In this document: piece by piece, positions 14,204 to 22,247 of the stretch | How the letters are laid out: each line of letters starts with the position of its first letter | Numbering within the stretch: position 1 is the stretch's first letter | Source of the DNA: JACQNR01 sp049515175 | GTDB taxonomy: Bacteria > Acidobacteriota > Terriglobia > UBA7540 | DNA length: 29,499 nucleotides | Assembly: GCA_049515175.1 (NCBI GenBank) | Contig: JBEKUI010000016.1 | Location: 1 to 29,499 of the forward strand | Reading direction: 5' to 3' | Translations under genes and position numbers: made by a program | Notes under the pieces: model-generated | Database searches by the model: none | What the model was told of the DNA's origin: nothing | What the model saw: the letters and a program-made list of their open reading frames with translations, nothing else

Positions 14204-14461
14204 ATGCGTAGGCGCTCAAGCAAAGAGCATGACTTTGTCACGATACCCCGTTCAGTTGTTGAACAGATTATCGGCCGGTATTTGGACGGTACGCCGCTGC
14301 CAAATCCAGACGACGGAAAGAACCCACACGCTGTAGCATTGGGGCGTATGGGTGGGCAGAAGGGTGGGAAGGCAAGAGCGGCGAAGCTATCTTCGCGGCG
14401 ACGATCACGGATTGCCCGAATTGCCGCCCAAGTTCGTTGGCATAGAGAAAAGGCGCGTTAG
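14204..14461 (+). CDS. Small basic protein with GGxKGGxAR motif
   Basis: 85 aa from ATG 14204 (a TTG at 14186 would add six residues). The C-terminal half carries ALGRMGGQKGGKARAAKLSS and then RSRIARIAAQVRW. This Gly/Lys/Arg pattern recurs in many small bacterial proteins of unknown function, often near mobile or accessory genes (recollection). The N-terminal half (TIPRSVVEQIIGRYLDGTPL) may be a short helical dimerisation segment. The basic repeats suggest DNA or RNA binding. No RBS precedes ATG 14204, while a TATAAT lies just upstream, pointing to leaderless translation. The protease gene begins 37 bases after its stop. GC content falls visibly from here to 15630 relative to neighbours. Confidence 0.75.
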   Translation: MRRRSSKEHDFVTIPRSVVEQIIGRYLDGTPLPNPDDGKNPHAVALGRMGGQKGGKARAAKLSSRRRSRIARIAAQVRWHREKAR

Positions 14462-14498
14462 AAAATCCATCCCTGGATTTCCGGGAATCGGAGGCGGA

Positions 14499-15386
14499 AT
14501 GCCAGCGTTGCCTGGAAACGCAAACGATTTTGTTGAGCAGCAACTTGATGATCGCATCTCGGGATTAGAGGATGCTTTCAAAGCAGATGTCATAACATTC
14601 TGTGGCAGCATTTTATTCGGCGTAGATGACCTTTTGCGCTCGGCAGTGGAGAAGAAGCACCAGCAAGAGCCGCATCGCAAGAAACTATTTGTAATTCTCA
14701 CGACGGGCGGAGGGTTCATAGAAATTGTACAGCGAATCGTGGGCACTCTCCGCAGACATTACCAACTCGTTGATTTTGTCGTACCGAACTACGCGTACTC
14801 GGCGGGCACGGTACTCGCGATGTCGGGCGATGCAATTCATATGGATTATTATTCTAGGCTCGGTCCCATCGACCCACAAGTTCAGAGCCAGAGCGGGACC
14901 CAAGTCCCGGCGCTCGGTTATCTTGAGAGATATAACGACCTTATAGCGAAGGCGCAGGCAGGAACCATAACGACCGCCGAAGTTCAGCTGCTGATTGACG
15001 GGTTCGATCAAGCGGAGCTTTACCAGTACGAGCACGCTAGAGAACTTTCCATTGCCTTGCTGAAAGAATGGCTCGTCAAGTATAAATTCAAGAACTGGAA
15101 GGTAACGAGAACCCGTAAGCTGCGCGTGACCAAGCAGATGAAAATTGAACGGGCCGCAGAAATTGCGAAGGAGTTAAACAATACAAGACGGTGGCATGTT
15201 CACGGACATGGTATATCGATGGATGTTCTGGAGAGGGATCTTAACCTGATGATTGATGACTTCGGGAAAGATGAAGATTTGTCCGCGAAGGTGAGGGCCT
15301 ACCATGATCTCCTGTCCGATTATATGGCCAAACGCATGGCACAGGGGGTTATCCACTTCAAAGGTGAATATCGGCCATTCATGTAG
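14499..15386 (+). CDS. SDH_sah-family ClpP-fold serine protease-like protein
   Basis: 295 aa from ATG 14499, with GGAGG four bases upstream; the longer frame from 14352 overlaps the previous gene and lacks similarity. The crotonase/ClpP fold is shown by KLFVILTTGGGF (63-73, oxyanion-hole strand and glycines), then DFVVPNYAYSAGTVLAMSGDAIHMDYYSRLGPIDPQ split over 92-127. Ser101 in YSAGT is the expected nucleophile. This block is the hallmark of the family named serine dehydrogenase proteinase (SDH_sah, PF01972 from memory). A segment LGPIDPQ, conserved in that family, follows. No membrane helix or signal peptide is present, so it should be cytosolic. The C-terminal 150 residues are helical and charged. 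Substrate unknown; the flanking small proteins are candidates for partners. Confidence 0.88.
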   Translation: MPALPGNANDFVEQQLDDRISGLEDAFKADVITFCGSILFGVDDLLRSAVEKKHQQEPHRKKLFVILTTGGGFIEIVQRIVGTLRRHYQLVDFVVPNYAYSAGTVLAMSGDAIHMDYYSRLGPIDPQVQSQSGTQVPALGYLERYNDLIAKAQAGTITTAEVQLLIDGFDQAELYQYEHARELSIALLKEWLVKYKFKNWKVTRTRKLRVTKQMKIERAAEIAKELNNTRRWHVHGHGISMDVLERDLNLMIDDFGKDEDLSAKVRAYHDLLSDYMAKRMAQGVIHFKGEYRPFM

Positions 15387-15409
15387 TGGGCCGAGAGGGA
15401 GGTGAAATT

Positions 15410-15631
15410 ATGGCTAAAACGCTGGACCAACTACTTCAGGATATTCTTAAGGATAATCCTCAAGTCGATCCAAAGAAGGTACTCGAAGGTCACGCGCTGT
15501 CAGAAGGACTGAGGCAGACAGGCCGCCGCCGACGGGGCTATCGGCTCACCCTTCCGAGCTCTCGGAAGAGGGTTCACGTGCATGATGACGACATTCACGA
15601 CCCCAGGACGGTTCATCTCCACCAATTCTGA
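15410..15631 (+). CDS. Small protein with His/Asp-rich C-terminus
   Basis: 73 aa from ATG 15410, preceded by GGGAGGTGA five bases upstream, the best RBS in the cassette. Residues 1-30 form a helix (TLDQLLQDILKDNPQVDPKKVLEG), followed by a basic stretch (RQTGRRRRGYRL) and the C-terminal RKRVHVHDDDIHDPRTVHLH, which has five His and four Asp and could bind a metal. It lies 23 bases after the protease gene and is followed by an intrinsic terminator, so it is the last gene of a three-gene unit. No family recognised; it may be an adaptor, inhibitor or substrate of the protease (inference only). Confidence 0.75.
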   Translation: MAKTLDQLLQDILKDNPQVDPKKVLEGHALSEGLRQTGRRRRGYRLTLPSSRKRVHVHDDDIHDPRTVHLHQF

Positions 15632-15657
15632 AGGGTAATCTCTTTTTGGTTTTCCGA

Positions 15658-15699
15658 AAGGCCCTGCTTCTTCTCAAAAGCAGGGCCTTATTCATTTTT
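15658..15699 (+). terminator. Strong Rho-independent terminator of the protease cassette
   Basis: AAGGCCCTGCTT (15658-15669), eight-base loop, AAGCAGGGCCTT (15678-15689): a 12-bp perfect stem. It is followed by ATTCATTTTT. It lies 27 bases after the stop of the last cassette gene. Confidence 0.92.
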
Positions 15700-15757
15700 G
15701 CCAGAACTTGGCGCCGTAAAGCCGCCGCCACGTCGCGTGTCCCAACCCACCGCTCAA

Positions 15758-15786
15758 TTGACAGGTCGAAGCGTTTCCGGTAGGCT
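15758..15786 (+). promoter_or_regulatory. Promoter of the secreted TPR-protein gene
   Basis: TTGACA (15758-15763), 17-base spacer, TAGGCT (15781-15786). The -35 is perfect; the -10 keeps the first two and last bases. The leader before ATG 15833 would be about 40 bases. Confidence 0.55.
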
Positions 15787-15832
15787 CAAAATGCCGGACT
15801 TTTAACCAGGAATTTGGAGGGAATTGTCGTCG

Positions 15833-16837
15833 ATGAGAAAAGTGCAGATGTTATTCATCGCCATGGTTCTGATGGTAGTGCCGTCGCTGCTGGCGCAGGG
15901 TCCGCCGGCCATGCCGCTGTCGGAGAAAGAGCTCGTTGATATTCTCAAATCGAAGCAGCAGCGGCCGGAGGCCGCCAAGATCGTCGAGCAGCGCGGGGTG
16001 GGTTTTGAGCTGACCCCGGACATCGAGAAGAATCTGCGCAAGGCCAAGGCGGACGATGCCTTGATCGACATCGTCAAGAAGGCGGGACCGTCAGAGCGCG
16101 CGGCGCGCGCCGCGGCTTCAGGCGGCGCGATGATCACCCCCGAAGAAGGGCGCGAGATGCAGGCGCTTCAGGGTGAGTTGGATCCCGACCGGATGATCCA
16201 ACTGGCGAAGGATTTCGAGCAGAAGCACCCCTCGAGTCCCCTCCTGACCTACGTCTATGTTTTTGAGGGTACGGCGTACCAGCAGAAGAGCGACCTCAAG
16301 CAGACGGTCGCGGCTTGCCAGAAGAGCCTGGCCCTCAAGAGTGATAACCTGATGGCCCTGCTGGTGGTGACGCCCTTGCTGCCTCAGCCGCAACTGCTGC
16401 AAGGGGTGGACCCGGACAAACGGCTGACGGAGGCGGAAAACGATGCCAAGACGGCCCTGAAGCTCATCGATGCGCTGACGGCCCAGGCCAATGAAACTCC
16501 GGAGCAGTTCACGGCGCGCAAGAATACCTATGTCCGCGATATGAATTCGGCCATGGGGATGATTCATTTGCAGCGCTCCATGCAGTCCCTGGAAAGCCCC
16601 GACAAGGACGAACTGGCGAAGGCGGAGCAGGCCTATCAAATCGCCACCACCATCACTCCTGAGGTGCAGCCGGCCGATTACTACCGTCTGGGTGAGACGC
16701 GCGAGCGCCTGAAAAAGTACCCGGAGGCGATCGAAGCGTACACGAAGGCCGGCCAGCTGGCTGCGGGCACGGCCATCAAGACTTACGCCGACCAGCGGAT
16801 CGAAGCCATTAAGAAGGGGCTGGGACAGACCAAGTAG
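15833..16837 (+). CDS. Secreted TPR-containing protein
   Basis: 334 aa from ATG 15833; GGAGGG lies 11 bases upstream, slightly far, and a TTG nine bases earlier is an alternative. The signal peptide is residues 1-19 (MRKVQMLFIAMVLMVVPSL, cleaved after LLA). Residues 25-85 form a short helical domain (LSEKELVDILKSKQ ... GVGFELTPDIEKNLRKAKADDALIDIVKKA) that I know as a recurrent N-terminal piece of acidobacterial secreted proteins. The rest is TPR-like, clearest in AYQIATTITPEVQPADYYRLGETRERLKKYPEAIEAYTKAG cut at about 268-310. It is probably a periplasmic scaffold. A weak hairpin (GCGGG...CCCGC, 16913-16928) with TTT after it may end the transcript. Confidence 0.82.
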   Translation: MRKVQMLFIAMVLMVVPSLLAQGPPAMPLSEKELVDILKSKQQRPEAAKIVEQRGVGFELTPDIEKNLRKAKADDALIDIVKKAGPSERAARAAASGGAMITPEEGREMQALQGELDPDRMIQLAKDFEQKHPSSPLLTYVYVFEGTAYQQKSDLKQTVAACQKSLALKSDNLMALLVVTPLLPQPQLLQGVDPDKRLTEAENDAKTALKLIDALTAQANETPEQFTARKNTYVRDMNSAMGMIHLQRSMQSLESPDKDELAKAEQAYQIATTITPEVQPADYYRLGETRERLKKYPEAIEAYTKAGQLAAGTAIKTYADQRIEAIKKGLGQTK

Positions 16838-17005
16838 CCGGGCGGGCAAGCGAAGCGCCGCGGCTTGATGAACACCGACCTCCCGCCACGCCGAGCGGTC
16901 CTGGGGAAGAAGGCGGGGTCCCACCCGCTTTCATGATGGGAGGCCCGCGCAGGCAGCGAGTTGGCTCGCCGGGCGCATGGACACTCCAACCTGCTCAGGA
17001 ACCGC

Positions 17006-17707
17006 ATGACGGGAGTTACCCTCGAAGACTTGCAGACCCAGATTGGCTACCAGTTCAGAAATCCCCAACTGCTGCGGGAAGCCTTGACGCATTCCTCCTA
17101 TGCTCAGGAGACATCCGCCCCCGCTCAGGACAACGAAAAGCTGGAATTCCTCGGCGACGCGGTGCTGAATTTCATTGTCAGTGTCCGACTGGCCGATGTC
17201 TTTCCTGACTACGAGGAAGGGAAGCTGTCGCGCGCCCGGGCCTGCCTGGTGGCGGCGGAGCATCTGGCGCGGGCGGCGGGGCCGCTGCGCCTGGGAGACT
17301 ATCTGCGCCTGGGTCGGGGAGAAGAGAAGACCGGCGGGCGCTGCAAGAATAACCTCCAGGTGGATGCCCTGGAAGCGCTGATCGCGGCCCTCTACCGCGA
17401 CGGCGGTCTGGATGCGGCGCGCAACTTTATCGAGCGCTTCGTCCTGCCTGCTGACTTGACCTCCTGCACCGACGAACTCTTCGCCGTCGATTTCAAATCG
17501 GCCCTGCAGGAATACTTGCAGGCGGCGGGAGCCGGCCCCGCCAGCTACCGGGTGGCCGGAGAGTCCGGCCCCGAGCATCAGAAGACCTTTACCGTGGAAG
17601 TCATTGCGGGCGACAATGGAATGGCTCGAGGCAGCGGCGGGAGCAAGAAAGCCGCCGAGCAGCAGGCCGCGCGCAATCTCCTGGAGTCTTTGGGAAGGAA
17701 ACCCTGA
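17006..17707 (+). CDS. rnc: Ribonuclease III
   Basis: 233 aa. Cleaves double-stranded RNA, including rRNA precursors, in the cytosol. The family signature is NEKLEFLGDAVL, with Glu44, Glu47 and Asp51; the second metal-binding pair is Asp120 and Glu123 in VDALEALIAALY. A double-stranded RNA-binding domain fills about 160-230 (DFKSALQEYLQ ... GGSKKAAEQQAARNLLE). ATG 17006 is chosen because AGGA lies five bases before it and the protein then starts like other RNase III sequences (LQTQIGYQFRNPQLLREALTHSSY); an upstream TTG would add 15 unrelated residues. The stop lies five bases before lepB, and the next two genes follow equally closely, so these four genes form one operon. Confidence 0.97.
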   Translation: MTGVTLEDLQTQIGYQFRNPQLLREALTHSSYAQETSAPAQDNEKLEFLGDAVLNFIVSVRLADVFPDYEEGKLSRARACLVAAEHLARAAGPLRLGDYLRLGRGEEKTGGRCKNNLQVDALEALIAALYRDGGLDAARNFIERFVLPADLTSCTDELFAVDFKSALQEYLQAAGAGPASYRVAGESGPEHQKTFTVEVIAGDNGMARGSGGSKKAAEQQAARNLLESLGRKP

Positions 17708-17711
17708 AGCG

Positions 17712-18473
17712 ATGGTTGAGGCTCAGAAGAAATCCTCCACGCGCGACACCGTCGAATCGCTGCTGGTAACCGTCATTCTCGCCATCTTCGGCACGACGTT
17801 TATCCTGCAGGCGTTCAAGATCCCCACCGGGTCGATGGAAACCACCCTATTGATCGGCGATCACCTCCTGGTCAACAAGTTCGCCTACGCCGCCCCGCAG
17901 GGCTGGCTGGCGCGCGTCCTGCCCTACCGCGAGATCCGGCGCGGCGACATCATCGTCTTCAAGTTTCCCGGGCGCGACGATCCGGTGAACAGCGGCGAGC
18001 ATTTTGTGAAGCGCGTCGTGGGAGTGCCGGGGGACCGCATCCGCATCTTCCATCGCCAGGTGTTTGTGAACGGCCAGCCCTACGCCGAGCCCTTTGTCCA
18101 TCACACCTTCCTCGACCAGATGCGGCCTGGGGATGATTTCCCGCCCGCCGGCAACGACTACCTGAGCGGCGCCTCGGCCGCGTGGGCGGACGAAATGGCG
18201 AGCTACCTCCAGAAAGGCGAACTGGTGGTCCCGCCCGGACATTACTTTGCCATGGGCGACAACCGCGAGCAGAGCTGGGACAGCCGCTTCTGGGGCTTCG
18301 TGCCGCGCGAGCTCATCACCGGCAAGCCGCTGATTATCTACTGGTCCTACGAAACCCCGCGCGACGAGTACGGGCGCACTTCCTTCTTCGACCGGGTGTC
18401 GCAGGTCGTTGACTTGATTATCCACTTTCCCACCAAGACTCGCTGGCGACGCACGTTCGGTCTGGTGCGATGA
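17712..18473 (+). CDS. lepB: Signal peptidase I
   Basis: 253 aa. Removes signal peptides from exported proteins at the outer face of the inner membrane. One membrane helix is at about 16-35 (SLLVTVILAIFGTTFILQAF), followed by the nucleophile box PTGSMETTL with Ser41. The general base is Lys100 in HFVKRVVGVPGDRI, and the last family box is MGDNREQSWDSRFWGFVP near 182-199. Length is in the usual range. ATG 17712 has GGAAGGAAA about 11 bases upstream, inside the end of rnc. The stop codon overlaps the start of the AsmA-like gene in ATGA, indicating coupling. Confidence 0.96.
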   Translation: MVEAQKKSSTRDTVESLLVTVILAIFGTTFILQAFKIPTGSMETTLLIGDHLLVNKFAYAAPQGWLARVLPYREIRRGDIIVFKFPGRDDPVNSGEHFVKRVVGVPGDRIRIFHRQVFVNGQPYAEPFVHHTFLDQMRPGDDFPPAGNDYLSGASAAWADEMASYLQKGELVVPPGHYFAMGDNREQSWDSRFWGFVPRELITGKPLIIYWSYETPRDEYGRTSFFDRVSQVVDLIIHFPTKTRWRRTFGLVR

Positions 18474-21079
18474 TGAGGGGCCGTTTCCGCCTCCCGGTAC
18501 GACCGATGGCACTCGCCGCGGGCGCGCTCGCGCTGGCGGCCTGGATTCTTCCCACCCTCCTGAGCACGGAACGCTATCGCCACCGCCTGGAATTGGGCCT
18601 CGAGCAGTTCCTGCATCGTCCTGTCACCTTCGGCCGGGCATCGTTCCGGCTGCTGCCGCGCCCCGGCGTGGCCATTGAAGACGCCGTGGTGCGCGAGGAT
18701 CCCGCCTTCGGCGCCGAACCTTTCGCGCGCATTGATCACATCGAATGCGACCTGCGCTGGCGAAGCCTGTGGCGGACGCGCCTGGAATTCGCGCGCCTGA
18801 AGCTCGAGCGCCCCAACCTGAACATCGTCCGCACCAAGCAGGGAGAATGGAACATCGAGAGCCTGCTGGTGAAGAGCGGCCTGGCGGGCTCGCCGGGGGC
18901 CGCGGCATCCAACGGCGAGGCTCCGCCTGCCTTCGAGGTCGCCATCGAAGACGCGCGGCTGAATTTCAAATTCGGCGCCGACAAGAAACCCTTTGCGATT
19001 GTGGAACTCGGCGCCCGCCTGAACCTCGACCCGGCGCGCGGGCGAATTCAATTTCGCCTGGCGGGAAACCCCGTACGTTCCGATTTGCCGCTGCCCACCC
19101 CCGGCAAGCTGGAACTGGAAGGGGAATGGCGGCCCGGCGACGGCCTCGGTGGCGTGCTTGACGCCCGCCTGCGCACCCGCGACGCGCTGCTTTACAACTG
19201 GATTCCGCTGCTCAGTGGTTACAACCCGGAGATTTACGGCGTGCTCGACAGCGACACGCGCATTCAGGGTTCGCTGCGGGTCATGAAATTCCAGGGCGAT
19301 GCCACGCTTGCCCAGGTGCATCGCGCCGACCTGATCCCTCCCGCCGGAGCGCTGCCGGTCAGCCTGCGCTTTCGCGGCGAATTCGACCGCAACCGCAAGC
19401 GCGCGCTACTGGAGAGCGTGGAGGCCACGCTGGCGGATTCGCGCCTGCACCTGAGCGGAGCCGTCGAGCAGATTCCCGAATCCCCTGCGCTCGACCTCGT
19501 GGTGGCGCTCGAGCGCGCCCGGCTGGAGGACTTGCAGGCGCTCAGCCGCCGCCTCTGGCGCTATCCCGCCGGCGTGCAACTGGCGGGGCGCGTGGATGGC
19601 CTGCTCTCCGTGCAAGGTCCCTGGCGCGAGCGGCGTTATGGCGGCTTCCTCGGCGCGCGTGACATGCGGCTCAGCACTTCCGCGGGATCGTTTCCGGTAT
19701 CGGAACTGGCTTTGCGGATTGACCGGCGTGGGGCAAGGCTGGCTCCGGTCACTGTCTCTCTCGCGCCGCGCCTGGGCGTGACCGTGGAGGGCGCGGTCTA
19801 TCCTGCCGGACCCGCCCCCAAGCGTCGGAAGGGATTCCTGCCCGCGCGTTACGAACTGAAATTTGCCGCCAAATCGTTCGAGCTGAATGAAGTGATCCGT
19901 TTCGCGCGTAGCCTGGGAATCGCCTCGGCGCAGCGGTTCGATGGGCGCGGCATTGGAACGGCGAGCTTCACCCTGGCGGGGACGGCTTGGCCTCCGGCTC
20001 GTCCCACGCTCGCGGGCAAGGGCGAAATCCGCGCCGCGCGGTTCGTCGTACCCGGCCTCACCGAACCGTTAAACGTTCCGCGCGCCACCGTGCAGGCGAA
20101 TGGCGACCATCTCGTCGCGAGCCCGCTCACGGCGGTCATGGGCACCAGTGTCTTCACCGGCCGCCTGGAGCATCAGGGAGCGCGCAGCGAGCCCTGGCAT
20201 TTTGACCTGCGCGCCAACGCCCTAAGCGTTGAGCAGGGCGCGCTGTGGTTCGATGTTCTGGGTCTCCGTCCGCCGCTGGCGCTCCTCGACCGCCTTCCCG
20301 GGCTCAACTCGCAGGCCGCCCAGCGCTCTGCCGCCTCGGGGCTCTTCTCGCTCCTGAACGCGCGAGGGCGCTTCGCGACGCCACTGCTGACCTATCGCAG
20401 CCTGACCTTCAAGGATTTTCAAGCTACGATCGATCTTGCCGGACGCATCCTGCGCGTCGCGCCGGCTTCCTTCCAGGCGGGCGGCGGGCGCGGGCAGGGG
20501 AAAGCGGAACTGAACCTGACCGCCAGCCCCGCGGCGATTTCCGGGGAGGTGACGATGGCAGGAGTCAGAATCCCGACGCTGGCCGGCCGGCTTCCCCCTG
20601 CCTTGCGCCAGGCGCACGGATTGATCTCCGGCACGGCGCGCTTCCAGACGCGCGGCCTGAGCCGCAGCGAAATGGGCGCTAGCCTGCAGGCGGACGGCAA
20701 AGCGCGCCTGGAGAAAGTTACCCTGGGGGATTTCGATCCTCTCCTGGCACTCTCGCGCCAGATGCCCGGCGGAACGCTCGAGCCGGCGCGTGGCGAGGTG
20801 GCTGTCCGCCCGGCGGAGATTGAATTCACGGTCCGCGATCGCCGGATCAACTTCGCCCGCCAGAGGCTCGACATCGAGGGTGCACGTCTGAATCTCAGCG
20901 GCAGCTGGGGTTTCAATTCCACGCTCGATTTCGCCGTGGAGGCGGACCTGCGCCACGCCGCGCGGCGCTGGACGAGCGAACTTCCAGCGGACCCGCGAAT
21001 CAGCCGGCTACGAATCTCCGGACCGATGGGGCAACTCGTTCTGAGTGGGGAAGGAGCCACCGCGCAGGCGCGCCGGTAA
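18470..21079 (+). CDS. AsmA-family envelope protein
   Basis: 869 aa. The start ATG 18470 overlaps the lepB stop; a second ATG follows at once. A membrane anchor lies at about 13-30 (MALAAGALALAAWILPTLL), then the AsmA N-terminal pattern: YRHRLELGLEQFLHRPVTFG, LLPRPGVAIEDAVV and RLEFARLKLERPNLNIVRTK. A long beta-rich region follows and the C-terminal part (about 640-860) reads like the AsmA C-terminal domain (RLNLSGSWGFNSTLDFAVEADL). AsmA-like proteins are thought to bridge the periplasm and carry phospholipids to the outer membrane (family knowledge). The gene is followed after five bases by a secreted protein likely to work with it. Confidence 0.9.
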   Translation: MMRGRFRLPVRPMALAAGALALAAWILPTLLSTERYRHRLELGLEQFLHRPVTFGRASFRLLPRPGVAIEDAVVREDPAFGAEPFARIDHIECDLRWRSLWRTRLEFARLKLERPNLNIVRTKQGEWNIESLLVKSGLAGSPGAAASNGEAPPAFEVAIEDARLNFKFGADKKPFAIVELGARLNLDPARGRIQFRLAGNPVRSDLPLPTPGKLELEGEWRPGDGLGGVLDARLRTRDALLYNWIPLLSGYNPEIYGVLDSDTRIQGSLRVMKFQGDATLAQVHRADLIPPAGALPVSLRFRGEFDRNRKRALLESVEATLADSRLHLSGAVEQIPESPALDLVVALERARLEDLQALSRRLWRYPAGVQLAGRVDGLLSVQGPWRERRYGGFLGARDMRLSTSAGSFPVSELALRIDRRGARLAPVTVSLAPRLGVTVEGAVYPAGPAPKRRKGFLPARYELKFAAKSFELNEVIRFARSLGIASAQRFDGRGIGTASFTLAGTAWPPARPTLAGKGEIRAARFVVPGLTEPLNVPRATVQANGDHLVASPLTAVMGTSVFTGRLEHQGARSEPWHFDLRANALSVEQGALWFDVLGLRPPLALLDRLPGLNSQAAQRSAASGLFSLLNARGRFATPLLTYRSLTFKDFQATIDLAGRILRVAPASFQAGGGRGQGKAELNLTASPAAISGEVTMAGVRIPTLAGRLPPALRQAHGLISGTARFQTRGLSRSEMGASLQADGKARLEKVTLGDFDPLLALSRQMPGGTLEPARGEVAVRPAEIEFTVRDRRINFARQRLDIEGARLNLSGSWGFNSTLDFAVEADLRHAARRWTSELPADPRISRLRISGPMGQLVLSGEGATAQARR

Positions 21080-21084
21080 GGAGA

Positions 21085-21786
21085 ATGATGGAGAGTCGGG
21101 CGAGAAACGGGAAGTGGGCGCACGGCGCGACATTGCGCCGCGCCGCAAGCCGTGTGCCGCTTGCGCGGGCCGCGCTCGCCGCCCTGGTGGTTTCCGCTGC
21201 CGGGCTGGCGGCCCTTCCCGCCGGAGTCTCGGATAACGCCGCTATCGCGTCCCAGACCGCGGCGAACGCCCTCGCCGCCAAGATCGCTCTGCTTTCCAAT
21301 CCCAACCCGCGCGGGCACGGCGCGTTCGATCCGGTGAGCATCTCCGACACGGAAGCGAATTCCTACCTCAAACTCCGCGGGCGCGAATTTCTTCCCCCCG
21401 CGGTCAAGGACCCCGAGATTCACATCCTGCCGGACCACCTCGCGGGCGCCGCGGACGTGGACTTCGAGGAGTTGGGGAAGATGAACAATCAGGGCGACGA
21501 CTGGGGCGCCAAGCTTGTGGCCTATGTTTTCCAGGGCAAACAGCGTGTCAACGCAACGGGAACTCTCGAAACCGGCGACGGGCAGGGAAAGTTCACCCTG
21601 ACCAGTTTCACAGTGGGGTCAACTTCCTTGCCGGCGGGATTCGTCACCTTCCTTCTCCAAAGTTATGTGGAGAAACAATACAAGATCGACCTCAACAAAC
21701 CCTTTCGCCTGCCGCCCCACGTGAGTCGCATCGAACTGGGCAACGGCCAGGCAAGTCTCCTCCGCAGTGGTCCGAGCAGGCGATAG
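21085..21786 (+). CDS. Secreted or anchored protein, possible lipid-binding partner of AsmA
   Basis: 233 aa. The N-terminus is Arg-rich, then a hydrophobic segment at about 24-46 (VPLARAALAALVVSAAGLAALPAGV) serves as export signal or anchor. The rest is beta-rich with the conserved-looking blocks VSISDTEANSYLKLRG, VDFEELGKM, GTLETGDGQGKFTLTSFTVG and PFRLPPHVSRIELGNG. The layout recalls small envelope lipid-binding domains (LolA/LmeA-like tubular folds), but I cannot assign it. It is the last gene of the rnc-lepB-AsmA run, five bases after the AsmA gene, and it meets a gene remnant on the other strand 43 bases later. No terminator seen. Confidence 0.8.
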   Translation: MMESRARNGKWAHGATLRRAASRVPLARAALAALVVSAAGLAALPAGVSDNAAIASQTAANALAAKIALLSNPNPRGHGAFDPVSISDTEANSYLKLRGREFLPPAVKDPEIHILPDHLAGAADVDFEELGKMNNQGDDWGAKLVAYVFQGKQRVNATGTLETGDGQGKFTLTSFTVGSTSLPAGFVTFLLQSYVEKQYKIDLNKPFRLPPHVSRIELGNGQASLLRSGPSRR

Positions 21787-21829
21787 CTTCCCGCTGACCC
21801 CACTCCCGTCCGCCCCGGCGACTCCCGCA

Positions 21830-22102
21830 TCACCTCTTGTCAAACAGTTCGCGGTAGTGCTCCCACTTCTTTCGGACGTCTTCCATGACGCGCTGGTACT
21901 CGGGGTCGGAGCGGAGCTTGTCCCAGTTTTTGTCGCGCTGGAACCAGGGATAATTGTGATTGCCCATCTCGACCGCCCGGCGGAGATAAGTCAACGCTTG
22001 CTGGCGGTCGCCGAGCAGGCAGTGGATTCCGCCGACCCAGTACGCGTAGTCGCCATCCAACTCCTTTTCCGCCGGCACGCTGAAGACGAGGGGGTCGATC
22101 TT
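21830..22102 (-). pseudogene. C-terminal TPR tail of a Ser/Thr-kinase-type protein (remnant)
   Basis: The minus-strand frame ending at TGA 21830-21832 encodes DYAYWVGGIHCLLGDRQQAL and then VEMGNHNYPWFQRDKNWDKL, RSDPEYQRVM. This is the typical last TPR of acidobacterial protein kinases and related regulators (AYW-A--Y---GD---AL--L--AV--GN-NYP-F--DP-L--LR-DP). Upstream of about 22102 the frame continues to 22303 but shows no similarity, overlaps the antiporter start and lacks kinase or further TPR sequence. It is therefore read as a 3' fragment of a formerly much longer gene. Confidence 0.6.
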
Positions 22103-22247
22103 GTCACGCTGGCCGCGCGAGGCATACAGGAATGGGGAATCACTCGCGGCGGGCCGCCCACCGAAATCCGTAGCGCCCCGTCGCAGCCATTTGCTACCCT
22201 TGGGCGGCAACGGGCGTTCGAAGGGGGCCCGGTTGCCGCAAAGTGCC

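Noticed and set aside
22101..22247. N-terminal extension of the antiporter by 49 residues
   Set aside because: No similarity to CPA2 proteins and it overlaps the kinase remnant; ATG 22248 gives the normal family start.
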